Origin: CAADGU01 sp964581605
GTDB lineage: Bacteria > Chloroflexota > Anaerolineae > Promineifilales > Promineifilaceae
Length of the DNA stretch: 42,062 bases
Direction: 5' to 3'
Assembly (NCBI GenBank): GCA_964581605.1
Contig: CAZOPF010000048.1
Coordinates: forward strand, 1 to 42,062
This document shows, one piece after another, positions 7,587 to 15,140 of the stretch. The notes beneath the pieces were generated by a model. That model was not told the DNA's origin and ran no database searches. It saw only the letters and a program-made list of their open reading frames with translations. Positions within the stretch are counted from its first letter, which is position 1; each line of letters opens with the position of its first letter. A program made the position numbers and the translations under genes.

Positions 7587-8504
7587 ATGAGTACTGCTTT
7601 TCTTTTTCCCGGACAGGGATCACAGCACGTAGGTATGGGGCAGGTGTTGGCGCAACACTCCCCAGAAGCACGTGCTGTTTTTGATCAGGCTGATGAACTG
7701 CTTGGTTTTTCATTGTCCAGTCTGTGCTTTTCTGGCCCCGAAATAGAGTTGATGGATACCGTTAACCAACAACCGGCCATCTTTACCACGAGTATGGCTG
7801 TTTTGGCCTGGATGCAAACGCAGGAGTGGTCGCCGCCGCATTTTGTGGCGGGGCACAGCCTGGGTGAGTTTTCGGCGCTGGCGGCAGCGGGGGTGGTTTC
7901 TTTTGCCGATGGGCTGCGGTTGGTGCGGCGGCGCGGTGAGTTGATGAAGCTGGCGGGCGAACGTGCGCCGGGCGCAATGGCAGCAATCTTGGGATTGGAG
8001 ATGACGGCCGTACAAAACCTCTGCGCCGAAGCAACCGCACAGACAAACCGTCCCGTACAGGTGGCTAATGATAACTGTCCGGGGCAGGTGGTCATTTCCG
8101 GGGATGCGGTGGCCTTGGACACAGCCGTGACCCTGGCTGAACAATCTGGCGCACGCAAAGTGGTCAAATTACCCATCAGCATTGCCGCCCATTCACCGTT
8201 GATGACTTCGGTGGCCGAAGAGTTTGCGGCAGCGGTGGATGAGACGCCCATGCACACGGCCGTTTGCCCGGTGATTGGTAATGTGGCGGCACGGCCGTTG
8301 ACCACCCCGGACGAGATTCGCGCCGAACTAAAAGCGCAACTGACGGCCGGCGTGGCCTGGACAGCCTCCATGAACTGGCTGCTGGCCGAGGGCGTGGACA
8401 CCTTTGTGGAAGTTGGCCCCGGTGATACGCTGCTCAGTTTTATTAAGCGTATAGACCGCAACGCAAAGCGGGTGAAGGCGGAACCTGTAATCGGTAATCC
8501 GTAA
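7587..8504 (+). CDS. fabD: Malonyl-CoA:acyl-carrier-protein transacylase
   Basis: 305 residues. It loads malonate from CoA onto acyl carrier protein in type II fatty acid synthesis. The N-terminal FPGQGSQHVGMG motif, the nucleophile elbow GHSLGEF with Ser91, and IAAHSPLM carrying the catalytic His near 201 are all present, as is NDNCPGQVVISG. The last residues (VIGNP) and the stop codon lie inside a GTAATCG/GTAATCC tandem array (8487-8514), so the natural C-terminus has been extended or replaced by repeat sequence. fabG follows, but the usual acpP is absent. Confidence 0.95.
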   Translation: MSTAFLFPGQGSQHVGMGQVLAQHSPEARAVFDQADELLGFSLSSLCFSGPEIELMDTVNQQPAIFTTSMAVLAWMQTQEWSPPHFVAGHSLGEFSALAAAGVVSFADGLRLVRRRGELMKLAGERAPGAMAAILGLEMTAVQNLCAEATAQTNRPVQVANDNCPGQVVISGDAVALDTAVTLAEQSGARKVVKLPISIAAHSPLMTSVAEEFAAAVDETPMHTAVCPVIGNVAARPLTTPDEIRAELKAQLTAGVAWTASMNWLLAEGVDTFVEVGPGDTLLSFIKRIDRNAKRVKAEPVIGNP

Positions 8505-8577
8505 TCGGTAATCCGTCGGATTACGGCTCGCGGATAACGGCTCACGGATTACGCATCACGTATCACGTATCATGTGA
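8487..8577. repeat. 7-bp tandem words between fabD and fabG
   Basis: Alternating GTAATCG and GTAATCC units (8487-8514) run across the fabD stop codon. Inverted and related words follow (GTCGGATTACGG, GGCTCACGGATTACG), then GCATCACGTATCACGTATCA up to the fabG ribosome site. The same words occur at 3701-3745 and in the sortase gene. Confidence 0.75.
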
Positions 8578-8594
8578 AGTAGGGAGATGAGAAA

Positions 8595-9344
8595 GTGTCT
8601 TTACTAGAGGGAAAAGTAGCTATCGTCACCGGCGCGGGGCGGGGGATTGGCCGGGCAATTGCCGAGGATTTGGCGGCAAATGGGGCCAAAATTGTCATCA
8701 ATTACCATGCCAGCGCGGCGGCAGCGGAAGAAGTGGTGGCCGGGATTCAGGCGAGAGGGGGAGAGGCGACGGCCGTAGCTGCTGACGTCTCCAATTTTGA
8801 ACAGGCACAAACGTTGGTGAAAACGGCCGTAGATACCTACGGCCACATTGACATCCTGGTCAACAACGCCGGTACCACCCGCGACACGCTGCTGATGAGT
8901 ATGAGCGAGGAGCAGTGGGACGCTGTACTGGACACAAACCTGAAAAGCGTGTTTAATTGCTGCAAAGCCGCCATTCGCCCCATGATCCGCCGTAAACAAG
9001 GTGGTCGCATCATCAATATCTCCTCTGTGGTTGGCGTGGTGGGGCAGGCCGGGCAGGCCAATTATGCCGCTTCCAAAGCCGGTATCATTGGGTTTACCAA
9101 GTCATTAGCCAAAGAAGTTGGCAGCCGTCAAATCACCGTAAACGCTGTCGCCCCTGGGTTTTTCAGCACCGCCCTGACCGAAGTTCTTTCGGAAGAGAAC
9201 AAGGAAAAATCCAAAGAATTTATCCCCTTGGGGCGTTGGGGCGAACTGCCGGAAGTGGCCTATCTGGTCACATTCCTGGCCTCTGATAAGGCGTCTTATA
9301 TCACCGGGCAGGTGATTCATGTAGATGGCGGAATTGCTATGTGA
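8595..9344 (+). CDS. fabG: 3-oxoacyl-[acyl-carrier-protein] reductase
   Basis: 249 residues, a classical short-chain dehydrogenase. It reduces 3-ketoacyl-ACP with NADPH in fatty acid elongation. The cofactor motif TGAGRGIG (about 12-19), NNAG (about 89-92), the catalytic Ser in ISSVVG and the YAASK Tyr/Lys pair are all present. VDGGIAM closes the protein, as usual for FabG. The start is GTG with AGGGAGATG upstream. SDR proteins are easily mis-assigned, but position after fabD makes FabG the best call. Confidence 0.93.
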   Translation: MSLLEGKVAIVTGAGRGIGRAIAEDLAANGAKIVINYHASAAAAEEVVAGIQARGGEATAVAADVSNFEQAQTLVKTAVDTYGHIDILVNNAGTTRDTLLMSMSEEQWDAVLDTNLKSVFNCCKAAIRPMIRRKQGGRIINISSVVGVVGQAGQANYAASKAGIIGFTKSLAKEVGSRQITVNAVAPGFFSTALTEVLSEENKEKSKEFIPLGRWGELPEVAYLVTFLASDKASYITGQVIHVDGGIAM

Positions 9345-9360
9345 GCGTCTACTTGCCGAT

Positions 9361-9391
9361 TTGGAGCGCGGGCAGGATGCCCGCGCTCCAA
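9361..9391. repeat. Perfect 14-bp hairpin between fabG and the Asp23-family gene
   Basis: TTGGAGCGCGGGCA (9361-9374) pairs perfectly with 9378-9391 around a GGA loop. It lies 17 bp after the fabG stop. GCATCACGTATCACG words follow near 9450. It looks like a repetitive extragenic palindrome. An open frame runs through it by chance. Confidence 0.7.
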
Positions 9392-9474
9392 CAGGAAACT
9401 TATTTCTGGATGCTCACTATGTGATGCGGGATGCCTGCGAATTTTCTTGCATCACGTATCACGCGATGTTGCAT

Positions 9475-9843
9475 ATGAACGAAACGACCGTCCGCGAGAG
9501 TATTGGGCGCATAGAAGTTGCCCCCGAAGTGTTAGCTACCATTGCTTATTACGCCACGTTAAGGGTGGAAGGCATCGCCAAGATGGCGCCTATTCCGGCC
9601 GATGTGGCCCGACTATTTCGCCGGGAAACGCGCCATCATGGGGTCTTGTTGGATTTTGGCGATAATGACAAGATCAAATTTGATATTTACGTTATAATGA
9701 GTCCGCACGTGAACATCATGGAAACGAGCCAGCGCTTGCAAACGGCCGTAATCGAAGCTATTAACACCATGGTTGGTATTCCCGTGGACACGGTGAACGT
9801 CCACGTTGAAGATGTGATTTACGCCCAAGGAGAAGCCGCCTGA
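9475..9843 (+). CDS. Asp23/Gls24 family protein (YqhY-like)
   Basis: About 122 residues from the ATG at 9475. ATG 9466 is also possible. The core reads RIEVAPEVLATIAYYATLRVEGI and ends with a VNVHVEDV strand, typical of the Asp23/Gls24 (DUF322) family. The open frame extends upstream to 9325, but that part overlaps fabG and crosses a hairpin and repeat words, so I treat it as non-coding. No clear ribosome site is seen. In Bacillus the family member yqhY lies beside nusB and links to acetyl-CoA carboxylase control. Here the gene also lies directly before nusB and after fab genes, so a role tying lipid synthesis to growth is plausible but inferred. Confidence 0.82.
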   Translation: MNETTVRESIGRIEVAPEVLATIAYYATLRVEGIAKMAPIPADVARLFRRETRHHGVLLDFGDNDKIKFDIYVIMSPHVNIMETSQRLQTAVIEAINTMVGIPVDTVNVHVEDVIYAQGEAA

Positions 9844-9872
9844 TGGCGACTGTGGCTTAGTAGGGTAAAACC

Positions 9873-10313
9873 ATGAAAACAAGACGACGCGCGCGGCGTG
9901 TGACCCTGGAAACACTTTACGAATATGATATTGCCGAACACGACCCGGATGTGATTCTGCTACATCGTTTGGAAGATAACCCCATGGAAAGCACTGGCGT
10001 CGAGTTTACCCGCCGGTTGGTGTATGGCGTTATTGAGCATCAGGCGGAAATGGACATCCTCATTGCCCGTTATGCCCCGGAATGGCCGCTGGATCAGATG
10101 GCTGTCATTGACCGTAATATCCTCCGCATTGCCATCTACGAATTTTTAGTAGATGGCGAAACCCCCATCAAAGTAGCCATAAACGAAGCCGTTGAGTTAG
10201 CCAAAACGTATGGCTCTGATAGTGCCCCCCGCTTCATTAACGGCGTTTTAGGCACATTGGCGGAACAAATCCCCACGCTGCGCCAGGAATTGCTGGCGAT
10301 GCCCACCCCTTAA
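9873..10313 (+). CDS. nusB: Transcription antitermination factor NusB
   Basis: 146 residues, all-helical and of normal length. Its arginine-rich start (MKTRRRARRVTLETLYEYDI) binds the boxA RNA of rRNA operons. The family signatures VIDRNILRIAIYE and INEAVELAKTYGSDSAPRFINGVLG are intact. With NusE (S10) it supports rRNA antitermination. It starts 29 bp after the Asp23-family gene, in the same orientation and probably in one transcript. Confidence 0.96.
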   Translation: MKTRRRARRVTLETLYEYDIAEHDPDVILLHRLEDNPMESTGVEFTRRLVYGVIEHQAEMDILIARYAPEWPLDQMAVIDRNILRIAIYEFLVDGETPIKVAINEAVELAKTYGSDSAPRFINGVLGTLAEQIPTLRQELLAMPTP

Positions 10314-10318
10314 TTTTT

Positions 10319-10774
10319 ATGACGACGATTCTTTGCCATGATGTTTCTGGTGGGACGTTTCCCGTTGCCCCAGAAGCGCTTTTTTTTCGCCCGGCTGTCT
10401 ACGGCATTTTTATTGAAAACAGCCAGGTGTTGTTGCAAAAACAGCCCCAAACGATGCTTTGGCAGCCCCCCGGCACGATACTGGCCGAAAATGAAACGCC
10501 AACCCAGGCCGTGCGCCACATCTTCCGACGGTTGACGGGCATGACGCCGCGGGTGGGGGTGATGTTGTACGTGGAAGACCAGTATGTGATGGACAGTGAC
10601 AGGCGTGCCTGGCATTTGTCGGTGGTGTATTATGCGTTGGAACGGCCGTCTACGGCCGCCACCATTTCCGACTCCAGCAAAATCGAGTGGGTGCCTCTGG
10701 ATGAACTCGACCGCAGCCAGATGCAGTTTGGTTATGAAGCGGTACAGGCCGGCCGGTTACGGCTAAAATTATGA
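10319..10774 (+). CDS. Nudix-fold protein with a degenerate Nudix box
   Basis: 151 residues starting 5 bp after nusB, so translated with it. The fold matches Nudix hydrolases: FIENSQVLLQKQP, LWQPPGTILAENETPTQAV, and a C-terminal KIEWVPLDELD. The Nudix box should read G-x5-E-x7-REUxEExGU. Here the region after GTILAENETPTQAV reads RHIFRRLTGM, so the metal-binding glutamates of REUxEE are replaced by His and Arg. It probably does not hydrolyse nucleoside diphosphates, and may bind a ligand or serve a regulatory role. An annotation as an active hydrolase would be unsafe. Confidence 0.75.
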   Translation: MTTILCHDVSGGTFPVAPEALFFRPAVYGIFIENSQVLLQKQPQTMLWQPPGTILAENETPTQAVRHIFRRLTGMTPRVGVMLYVEDQYVMDSDRRAWHLSVVYYALERPSTAATISDSSKIEWVPLDELDRSQMQFGYEAVQAGRLRLKL

Positions 10775-10790
10775 CTTTATTTTAACCGGC
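10752..10790. terminator. Bidirectional terminator hairpin between convergent genes
   Basis: GCCGGTTA (10752-10759) pairs with TAACCGGC (10783-10790), and an inner TAAAAT/ATTTTA pairing is possible. The hairpin covers both stop codons of the convergent Nudix-like and TerB-like genes. Confidence 0.5.
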
Positions 10791-11735
10791 TCGCTGCTCA
10801 CGCGGGATTTTGATTTTGGCGTTGATGAACTCCTGGTTGGACAAGTTGATGCCATGGGCAATAGTGCGAATTTCCTCCGTTTCCTCGTAAGAGACAAAGC
10901 CATCCGCTAAAGCAATCTGAAATAGCGCATCTAAAAAGCGTACCCGTTCTTCGTAGGTAGTGGCTTCCCCAAATTGGCGCGTCATGCGGTAATAATCGTA
11001 GGCGTAATCTACGGCGGACACGGCCGTGTTCGCCACAAATAACGCCATCGCCCCCTCCAACCCCCAAAAACGGCTGATCAATTCGGCCATCCGGTTGATT
11101 TCCGCTTCTGTCGGCGTTTCATCCACGTGGGCTACCCGCGCCGCCAGCCCCCCCGCCAGCCCCATCCGGCGCACTTCGGCATCAGGCAGGTTCAGCGATT
11201 TGCCTTGCTGTGCCAACTGCTGACGCAGTTCATAATACACCTTGTTCTTCACAAAGTCGTCGAATTGGGCTTCGCGGTTCGGGGCGTTAGTCACGGCCGC
11301 AGCCCGTTTCTGTGTCGTTCCGCCTAAAAAGCGGCTCAACCGCTTAAACATGTGCCCGCCGGATGCCCCATTGCCCTGCACAATCTCATTGATCAACGCC
11401 TGTTCTTCGGCCGTCGGCTCACCATCCGCCGCCGCCATCTGCTGCAAATAGCTGGCCACTATCTCCCGCTCCTGCGGGTTGCGAATGGCAGCTTGCAGTT
11501 CGGCGATCAGGCGCTCTTGTTCGGCCGCATCAAGGGGCGAATCCATATACATTTCCAGCATGGCCCACTCCTGCCCGGTCATTTGAATGCCCGCTTCCAG
11601 CCCGGCATCCGGCAAATGAAAGAGCAAATCTTTCAGGCATTGTTTTTCTTCTTCGGTAATTTGCCCATCCGCCCAGGCAGCAGCAATCATTACTTTGGCC
11701 AGGGTGAAAATGCGGGTGCGGATATCGTCAGACAT
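10782..11735 (-). CDS. Protein with TerB-like domains
   Basis: 317 residues with two regions like TerB/DjlA N-terminal helical bundles. One is at about 1-115 (IAAAWADGQITEEEKQ, then MAAADGEPTAEEQALI) and the other is at about 225-310 (IALADGFVSYEETEEIRTI). These acidic DG...E motifs are typical of the family and may bind metal. A less conserved central part (about 130-225) contains a stretch of basic residues. No signal peptide is seen. TerB-like proteins occur in tellurite and stress clusters and as general membrane-associated modules. No other ter gene is nearby, so tellurite resistance should not be inferred. Confidence 0.75.
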   Translation of the reverse strand: MSDDIRTRIFTLAKVMIAAAWADGQITEEEKQCLKDLLFHLPDAGLEAGIQMTGQEWAMLEMYMDSPLDAAEQERLIAELQAAIRNPQEREIVASYLQQMAAADGEPTAEEQALINEIVQGNGASGGHMFKRLSRFLGGTTQKRAAAVTNAPNREAQFDDFVKNKVYYELRQQLAQQGKSLNLPDAEVRRMGLAGGLAARVAHVDETPTEAEINRMAELISRFWGLEGAMALFVANTAVSAVDYAYDYYRMTRQFGEATTYEERVRFLDALFQIALADGFVSYEETEEIRTIAHGINLSNQEFINAKIKIPREQRAG

Positions 11736-11772
11736 GGGGGTTCCTTTTGTGTTCAGGTGATCAGGTGTTTGT

Positions 11773-11804
11773 GTGTTTTAGTGTATTAGTGTTTTAGTGT
11801 TTTG
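11773..11804. repeat. 8-bp tandem repeat GTGTTTTA (4 units)
   Basis: Four consecutive 8-bp units (GTGTTTTA, GTGTATTA, GTGTTTTA, GTGTTTTG) preceded by TCAGGTGATCAGGTG. It lies upstream of the minus-strand TerB gene. A related 8-bp array is at 20974-21045. Confidence 0.85.
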
Positions 11805-12043
11805 GTGGGGGATTGTATCACTGACTGTGGTGGGGGCTACGGCCGTTTAGCCTCTCATCATCCAATACGCTGGTTGAACGGGCGAGGCAGTTGGGATCAC
11901 AACCGTCCGGTGAAACAAATTTACCCTTAACCGCCTTGCCCCTCCAGCCCTGTACTTTTTTCCTACCCCTTTCTGGCTTCATATCCTTTATAGTGCGCAT
12001 GAAGAAAGCGTGAAGAAGATGTTTATCCCCATCAGCCAAATGG
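11805..12043. other. Gap with no recognisable gene
   Basis: This is the remainder of the divergent gap between the TerB-like and beta-helix genes. It contains one ACGGCCGT copy near 11840 and a possible -10 box (TTTATAGT near 11990). I saw no RNA gene or credible ORF. A 119-codon minus-strand frame here has no recognisable features. Confidence 0.4.
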
Positions 12044-13849
12044 ATGGGAATAAACGGGAAGGAGTGTGGGATTATTAACAAGATCAAGTTTATCCTCGTG
12101 AGTTGTCTGGTCACGGCCGTGTCCCTGCTGTTTTGCCTCAAGCTAATGGCCGCCCCCACAACGCCCCAGGCTACCAACCGTTATGTGCGTACCGATGGCC
12201 TGGATAAAGGAAATGATTGTGCCAATGCCGCCACCCCTTGCGCCAGCATTCAACAAGCTGTAGATATGGCCGCCGCCGGAGACGAAATTCGCGTGGCTGC
12301 CGGTTTGTATACCGGCGTACAGGTACGGCAGACCCTCACCCAACACCTGTACATCAGCCAATCCGTCACCATTCGCGGCGGTTATGCGGCCGATTTCAGC
12401 GCCCCACCCGACCCCGCATTGCAGCCGACCGTGCTGGACGCGGCCGGGTTGGGGCGTGTGGTGGTGATCACGCCCGGCCTTCAGGTGGCGCTGGAAGGGC
12501 TGCAACTGGTGAATGGGCAGGCCGGGTCACAAAGCGGCGGCGGGTTGTATGCAGTGGGGGCTTATGTCAACTTAAATGGCGTCACCTTTAGCCATAATCG
12601 GGCCGAATTTGGCGGCGGTCTCTATTTTGTGCAGGAACAGTTGACAATTGAAAACAGCCATTTTAGCCAAAACATCGCCCGGTTAGGGGGCGGGGCAGCC
12701 CGGGTGTATGGCGGCACGGCCGTGCTCAACCACAACACCTTCGCCAACAACACCGCTGGTTTCCACGGCGGCGCACTGTACCTGACTACCGGGCAAGCCA
12801 CTTTGCAGCACAACCAATTCCTCAGCAACATCGTGACCGACCCTGACCAGGGCTGGGGCGGCGGCCTGCACCTGAGCAATGGGGAGGCCACCCTGGTTGG
12901 TAATGTGTTCCAGGACAACCAGGCGCATACTGGCGGTGGGCTGCGCCTGTTCCAAAGCCAGACCACGCTGGACGCCAATTTGTTCCTGGCAAACCAGGCT
13001 GCCAATGGCGGCGGTCTCAGCCTGGAAAGTGATAGCGCCGCCGCTTTTGCCAATACGGTGTTGGTGGGCAACACGGCCGTTGCCCTCAACCTGGTGAATG
13101 CTCAGGCCACTATGCAGTACACCACCTTTGCCGGTAATGATGCAGGGGTGATGGTCAGCGATGGGCAGGCGGAACTGGTGAACACCATTGTCGCCAGCCA
13201 GACCACGGGCATCATCAATAACAGTGGCCTGGTGACCATGACGGCCACGCTGTGGGATGCGGTGGCGCAGCCGGTTATGGGCACAGTGGCCCAAAGTGGC
13301 AGCCTGACAGGTACGGCCGCTTTTGCCGCCGACGGGTATCATCTCACGGCCGTGTCCGACGCCATTGACAACGGGTTAGACGCCGGGATAACACACGATG
13401 TGGACGGACTGCCGCGCCCCATTGGGGCAGGTTTTGATTTGGGCGCGGTGGAATGGCGGGATGTGGCCGTCCGCAAAACGGTACAGCCGGCGGTGGCCGC
13501 CCCTGGTAATGTGGTGACGTACACCGTCGTCCTGGATGCCCCGGCCACGCCGGGCATGATGTTTTTTTTAACCGATACGTTGCCAGCAGAAGTGACCTTT
13601 ACTGGCCCGCTGACCTATACGGCGGGCAGCGGCGGTTACAACAGCGGCGTCATCACCTGGACGGGCACGATTACGCCAGACACGGCCGTGACGCTGACCT
13701 GGCCGGTGCAACTGCATGACGGTTTAACGCCGGGAACGCAGGTGGTGAACACGGCCGTTATCCAGACCACCAACGGCATTGCGCCCAGCACAACGGCCGT
13801 TGTTGTTATCCCGGCAAAAGTTTATCTGCCGTTTGTTGTGCGGCCGTAG
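12044..13849 (+). CDS. Secreted right-handed beta-helix protein with a DUF11-like C-terminal domain
   Basis: 601 residues. A signal peptide (KIKFILVSCLVTAVSLLFCLKLMAA) is followed by a DUF1565-type start (YVRTDGLDKGNDCANAATPCASIQQAVDMA). About 300 residues of parallel beta-helix repeats come next (GGGLYFVQEQLTIENSHFSQN and similar rungs). From about 470 a DUF11-like beta-sandwich follows (VRKTVQPAVAAPGNVVTYTVVL). The last residues are KVYLPFVVRP. Such proteins are exported and often bind or cleave polysaccharide, but no catalytic residues can be named. The annotated ATG (12044) has no good ribosome site, while GGAAGGAG at about 12057-12064 lies just inside, followed by ATT codons. The true start may be later and non-canonical. 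Confidence 0.85.
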   Translation: MGINGKECGIINKIKFILVSCLVTAVSLLFCLKLMAAPTTPQATNRYVRTDGLDKGNDCANAATPCASIQQAVDMAAAGDEIRVAAGLYTGVQVRQTLTQHLYISQSVTIRGGYAADFSAPPDPALQPTVLDAAGLGRVVVITPGLQVALEGLQLVNGQAGSQSGGGLYAVGAYVNLNGVTFSHNRAEFGGGLYFVQEQLTIENSHFSQNIARLGGGAARVYGGTAVLNHNTFANNTAGFHGGALYLTTGQATLQHNQFLSNIVTDPDQGWGGGLHLSNGEATLVGNVFQDNQAHTGGGLRLFQSQTTLDANLFLANQAANGGGLSLESDSAAAFANTVLVGNTAVALNLVNAQATMQYTTFAGNDAGVMVSDGQAELVNTIVASQTTGIINNSGLVTMTATLWDAVAQPVMGTVAQSGSLTGTAAFAADGYHLTAVSDAIDNGLDAGITHDVDGLPRPIGAGFDLGAVEWRDVAVRKTVQPAVAAPGNVVTYTVVLDAPATPGMMFFLTDTLPAEVTFTGPLTYTAGSGGYNSGVITWTGTITPDTAVTLTWPVQLHDGLTPGTQVVNTAVIQTTNGIAPSTTAVVVIPAKVYLPFVVRP

Positions 13850-13857
13850 TACAGTAA

Positions 13858-13897
13858 AGACCTGACAGGTTTTGGGAAACCTGTCAGGTCTGGGAGT
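13858..13897 (+). repeat. AGACCTGACAGG hairpin with adjoining GGGAG, copy A
   Basis: A perfect 15-bp stem (13858-13872 with 13877-13891), then GGGAGT (13892-13897), which serves as ribosome site for the ATG at 13902. An almost identical unit is at 30001-30040, also right before a start codon. Confidence 0.9.
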
Positions 13898-13901
13898 AAG
13901 C

Positions 13902-15077
13902 ATGATGAATCAATTACACCGAGCAATTATTCGTTTGGGTCTTGGGCTGGCGCTGGCGCTGGTGGCGTTGGCGGCCTTGTTTGCCACCCTGGCCCCGGCC
14001 AGGGCGCAGCAGACGGAGATTTTTGTAGACAAACGTTTGGGCCGAGACAACCCGGTGGTGTATGTGGGTGAATATCTGACCTTTACCATTCAAATTGAGA
14101 ACCGCACAAACTTTACCGTGACCACGCTGCCCCTGTCCGACACCTTCAACACGGACGTGCTGGCTTTTGTGGATGCCACGCCGATGCCGGACAGCGTAGA
14201 CGCGGGCAACGGCCGTCTCGATTGGAACGACCTGACGACCACGTTTGGCGATTTGCCGCCAGGGGCGGCGGTGTGGGTGGTGGTTGGCTTCATTGCCGAG
14301 CATCCCGCGCCAGCAGTGGTGAACCGGGCGGAAGTGCATGACGCCGTCAGCAGTGGCGGGCAGATTGGCGGCGGCGGCGATGATAGCGACGAAGGCTCTT
14401 CCATTGGCGGCAGCACGCCAGTGGACAAGGAGATGGTGGGCAATGTCGAGCCAGAAGTGGGGCAGCCGCTCACCTTTACCATTCGTATCACCAACAGTGG
14501 TTACGCCACGCTGACCGTTGTGCCCTTGTTTGAAGATTATGACCCGGAATTTTTGCAATTCAGCTTTGCCGTGCCGCAGCCGGACAGTGTGGATGAGGTG
14601 GCCGGGCAGCTTTATTGGAGCGACCTGACGACCTGGTTTGGGGATGTGGGGCCGTTTGGCAGTATTCAGATCACGGCCGTGTTTACTGCTCTGGCCCCCA
14701 TTGCCCTGACGACTAACAGCGCCAGCGTCTCCGGCTCCAGCGATTGGTATGGCAATGATCTGGACGGCGGCGCGGATCAGGTGCCGATCACCATCGTCGG
14801 GCCGGGGCAACAGGCCACAGATACGCCCACAGCCACGGCCACAACCGCTGCAACCGAGACACCCGTCGCCCAGGCCACCAATACACCGGCAGCGGCTACG
14901 AGCACGGCCGTAGCCGCCACTGCCACACCAGAGGCTACGGCCGCTCTTGTTCGCGCCGAGACCCTACCGGCCACTGGTATCCCACCCGCCACAGGCGGCC
15001 CTCCCTGGGGACTGCTGGTGCTGGCGGCCGTGTTACCTGTGGCCGGTTGGTGGCTGCTGCGCCGCAAACATGCGTAG
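13902..15077 (+). CDS. LPATG-anchored surface protein with two DUF11-like domains
   Basis: 391 residues from the ATG at 13902, chosen because GGGAG lies 5 bp upstream. An upstream TTG at 13872 falls inside the hairpin. It has a signal peptide (LGLGLALALVALAALFATLAPARA), then two related beta-sandwich domains. These start near EIFVDKRLGRDNPVVYVGEYL and near VDKEMVGNVEPEVGQPLTF, and share a DSVD...L.W.DLTT.FGD pattern. A Thr/Ala-rich stalk follows. The C-terminus is a textbook sortase signal: LPATG, a hydrophobic helix (WGLLVLAAVLPVAGWWLL) and a basic tail RRKHA. The next gene is a sortase, its probable anchoring enzyme. The ligand or role at the surface is unknown. Confidence 0.88.
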   Translation: MMNQLHRAIIRLGLGLALALVALAALFATLAPARAQQTEIFVDKRLGRDNPVVYVGEYLTFTIQIENRTNFTVTTLPLSDTFNTDVLAFVDATPMPDSVDAGNGRLDWNDLTTTFGDLPPGAAVWVVVGFIAEHPAPAVVNRAEVHDAVSSGGQIGGGGDDSDEGSSIGGSTPVDKEMVGNVEPEVGQPLTFTIRITNSGYATLTVVPLFEDYDPEFLQFSFAVPQPDSVDEVAGQLYWSDLTTWFGDVGPFGSIQITAVFTALAPIALTTNSASVSGSSDWYGNDLDGGADQVPITIVGPGQQATDTPTATATTAATETPVAQATNTPAAATSTAVAATATPEATAALVRAETLPATGIPPATGGPPWGLLVLAAVLPVAGWWLLRRKHA

Positions 15078-15085
15078 ACAGTAGA

Positions 15086-15127
15086 CATCCGATTTTGGCA
15101 ACCAGAGGTTGCTTAAAAAATCGGATG
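15086..15127. repeat. CATCCGATTTT double hairpin, copy 2
   Basis: Outer arms CATCCGATTTT (15086-15096) and AAAATCGGATG (15117-15127) enclose an inner stem GCAACC-AGA-GGTTGC (15098-15112). It lies between the LPATG gene and the sortase gene. The outer arms and a CCTCG flank match the hairpin at 7181-7214. Confidence 0.7.
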
Positions 15128-15140
15128 CCTCGAATGTGTT

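Noticed and set aside
9325..9474. N-terminal extension of the Asp23-family frame
   Set aside because: It overlaps fabG, crosses a perfect hairpin and repeat words, and carries no family similarity. The domain starts after 9475.
10782..11735. Tellurite resistance operon
   Set aside because: Only a TerB-like protein is present. No terC, terD or terZ neighbours are seen.
11805..12043. Riboswitch (for example cyclic di-GMP) upstream of the beta-helix gene
   Set aside because: I could not find the conserved core of any class I know.
11818..12177. 119-codon minus-strand frame
   Set aside because: It overlaps the beta-helix gene start, has no ribosome site and shows no recognisable features.
13914..14810. 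298-codon minus-strand frame opposite the LPATG gene
   Set aside because: It is a shadow frame. The plus strand has a signal peptide, repeated domains and a sorting signal.
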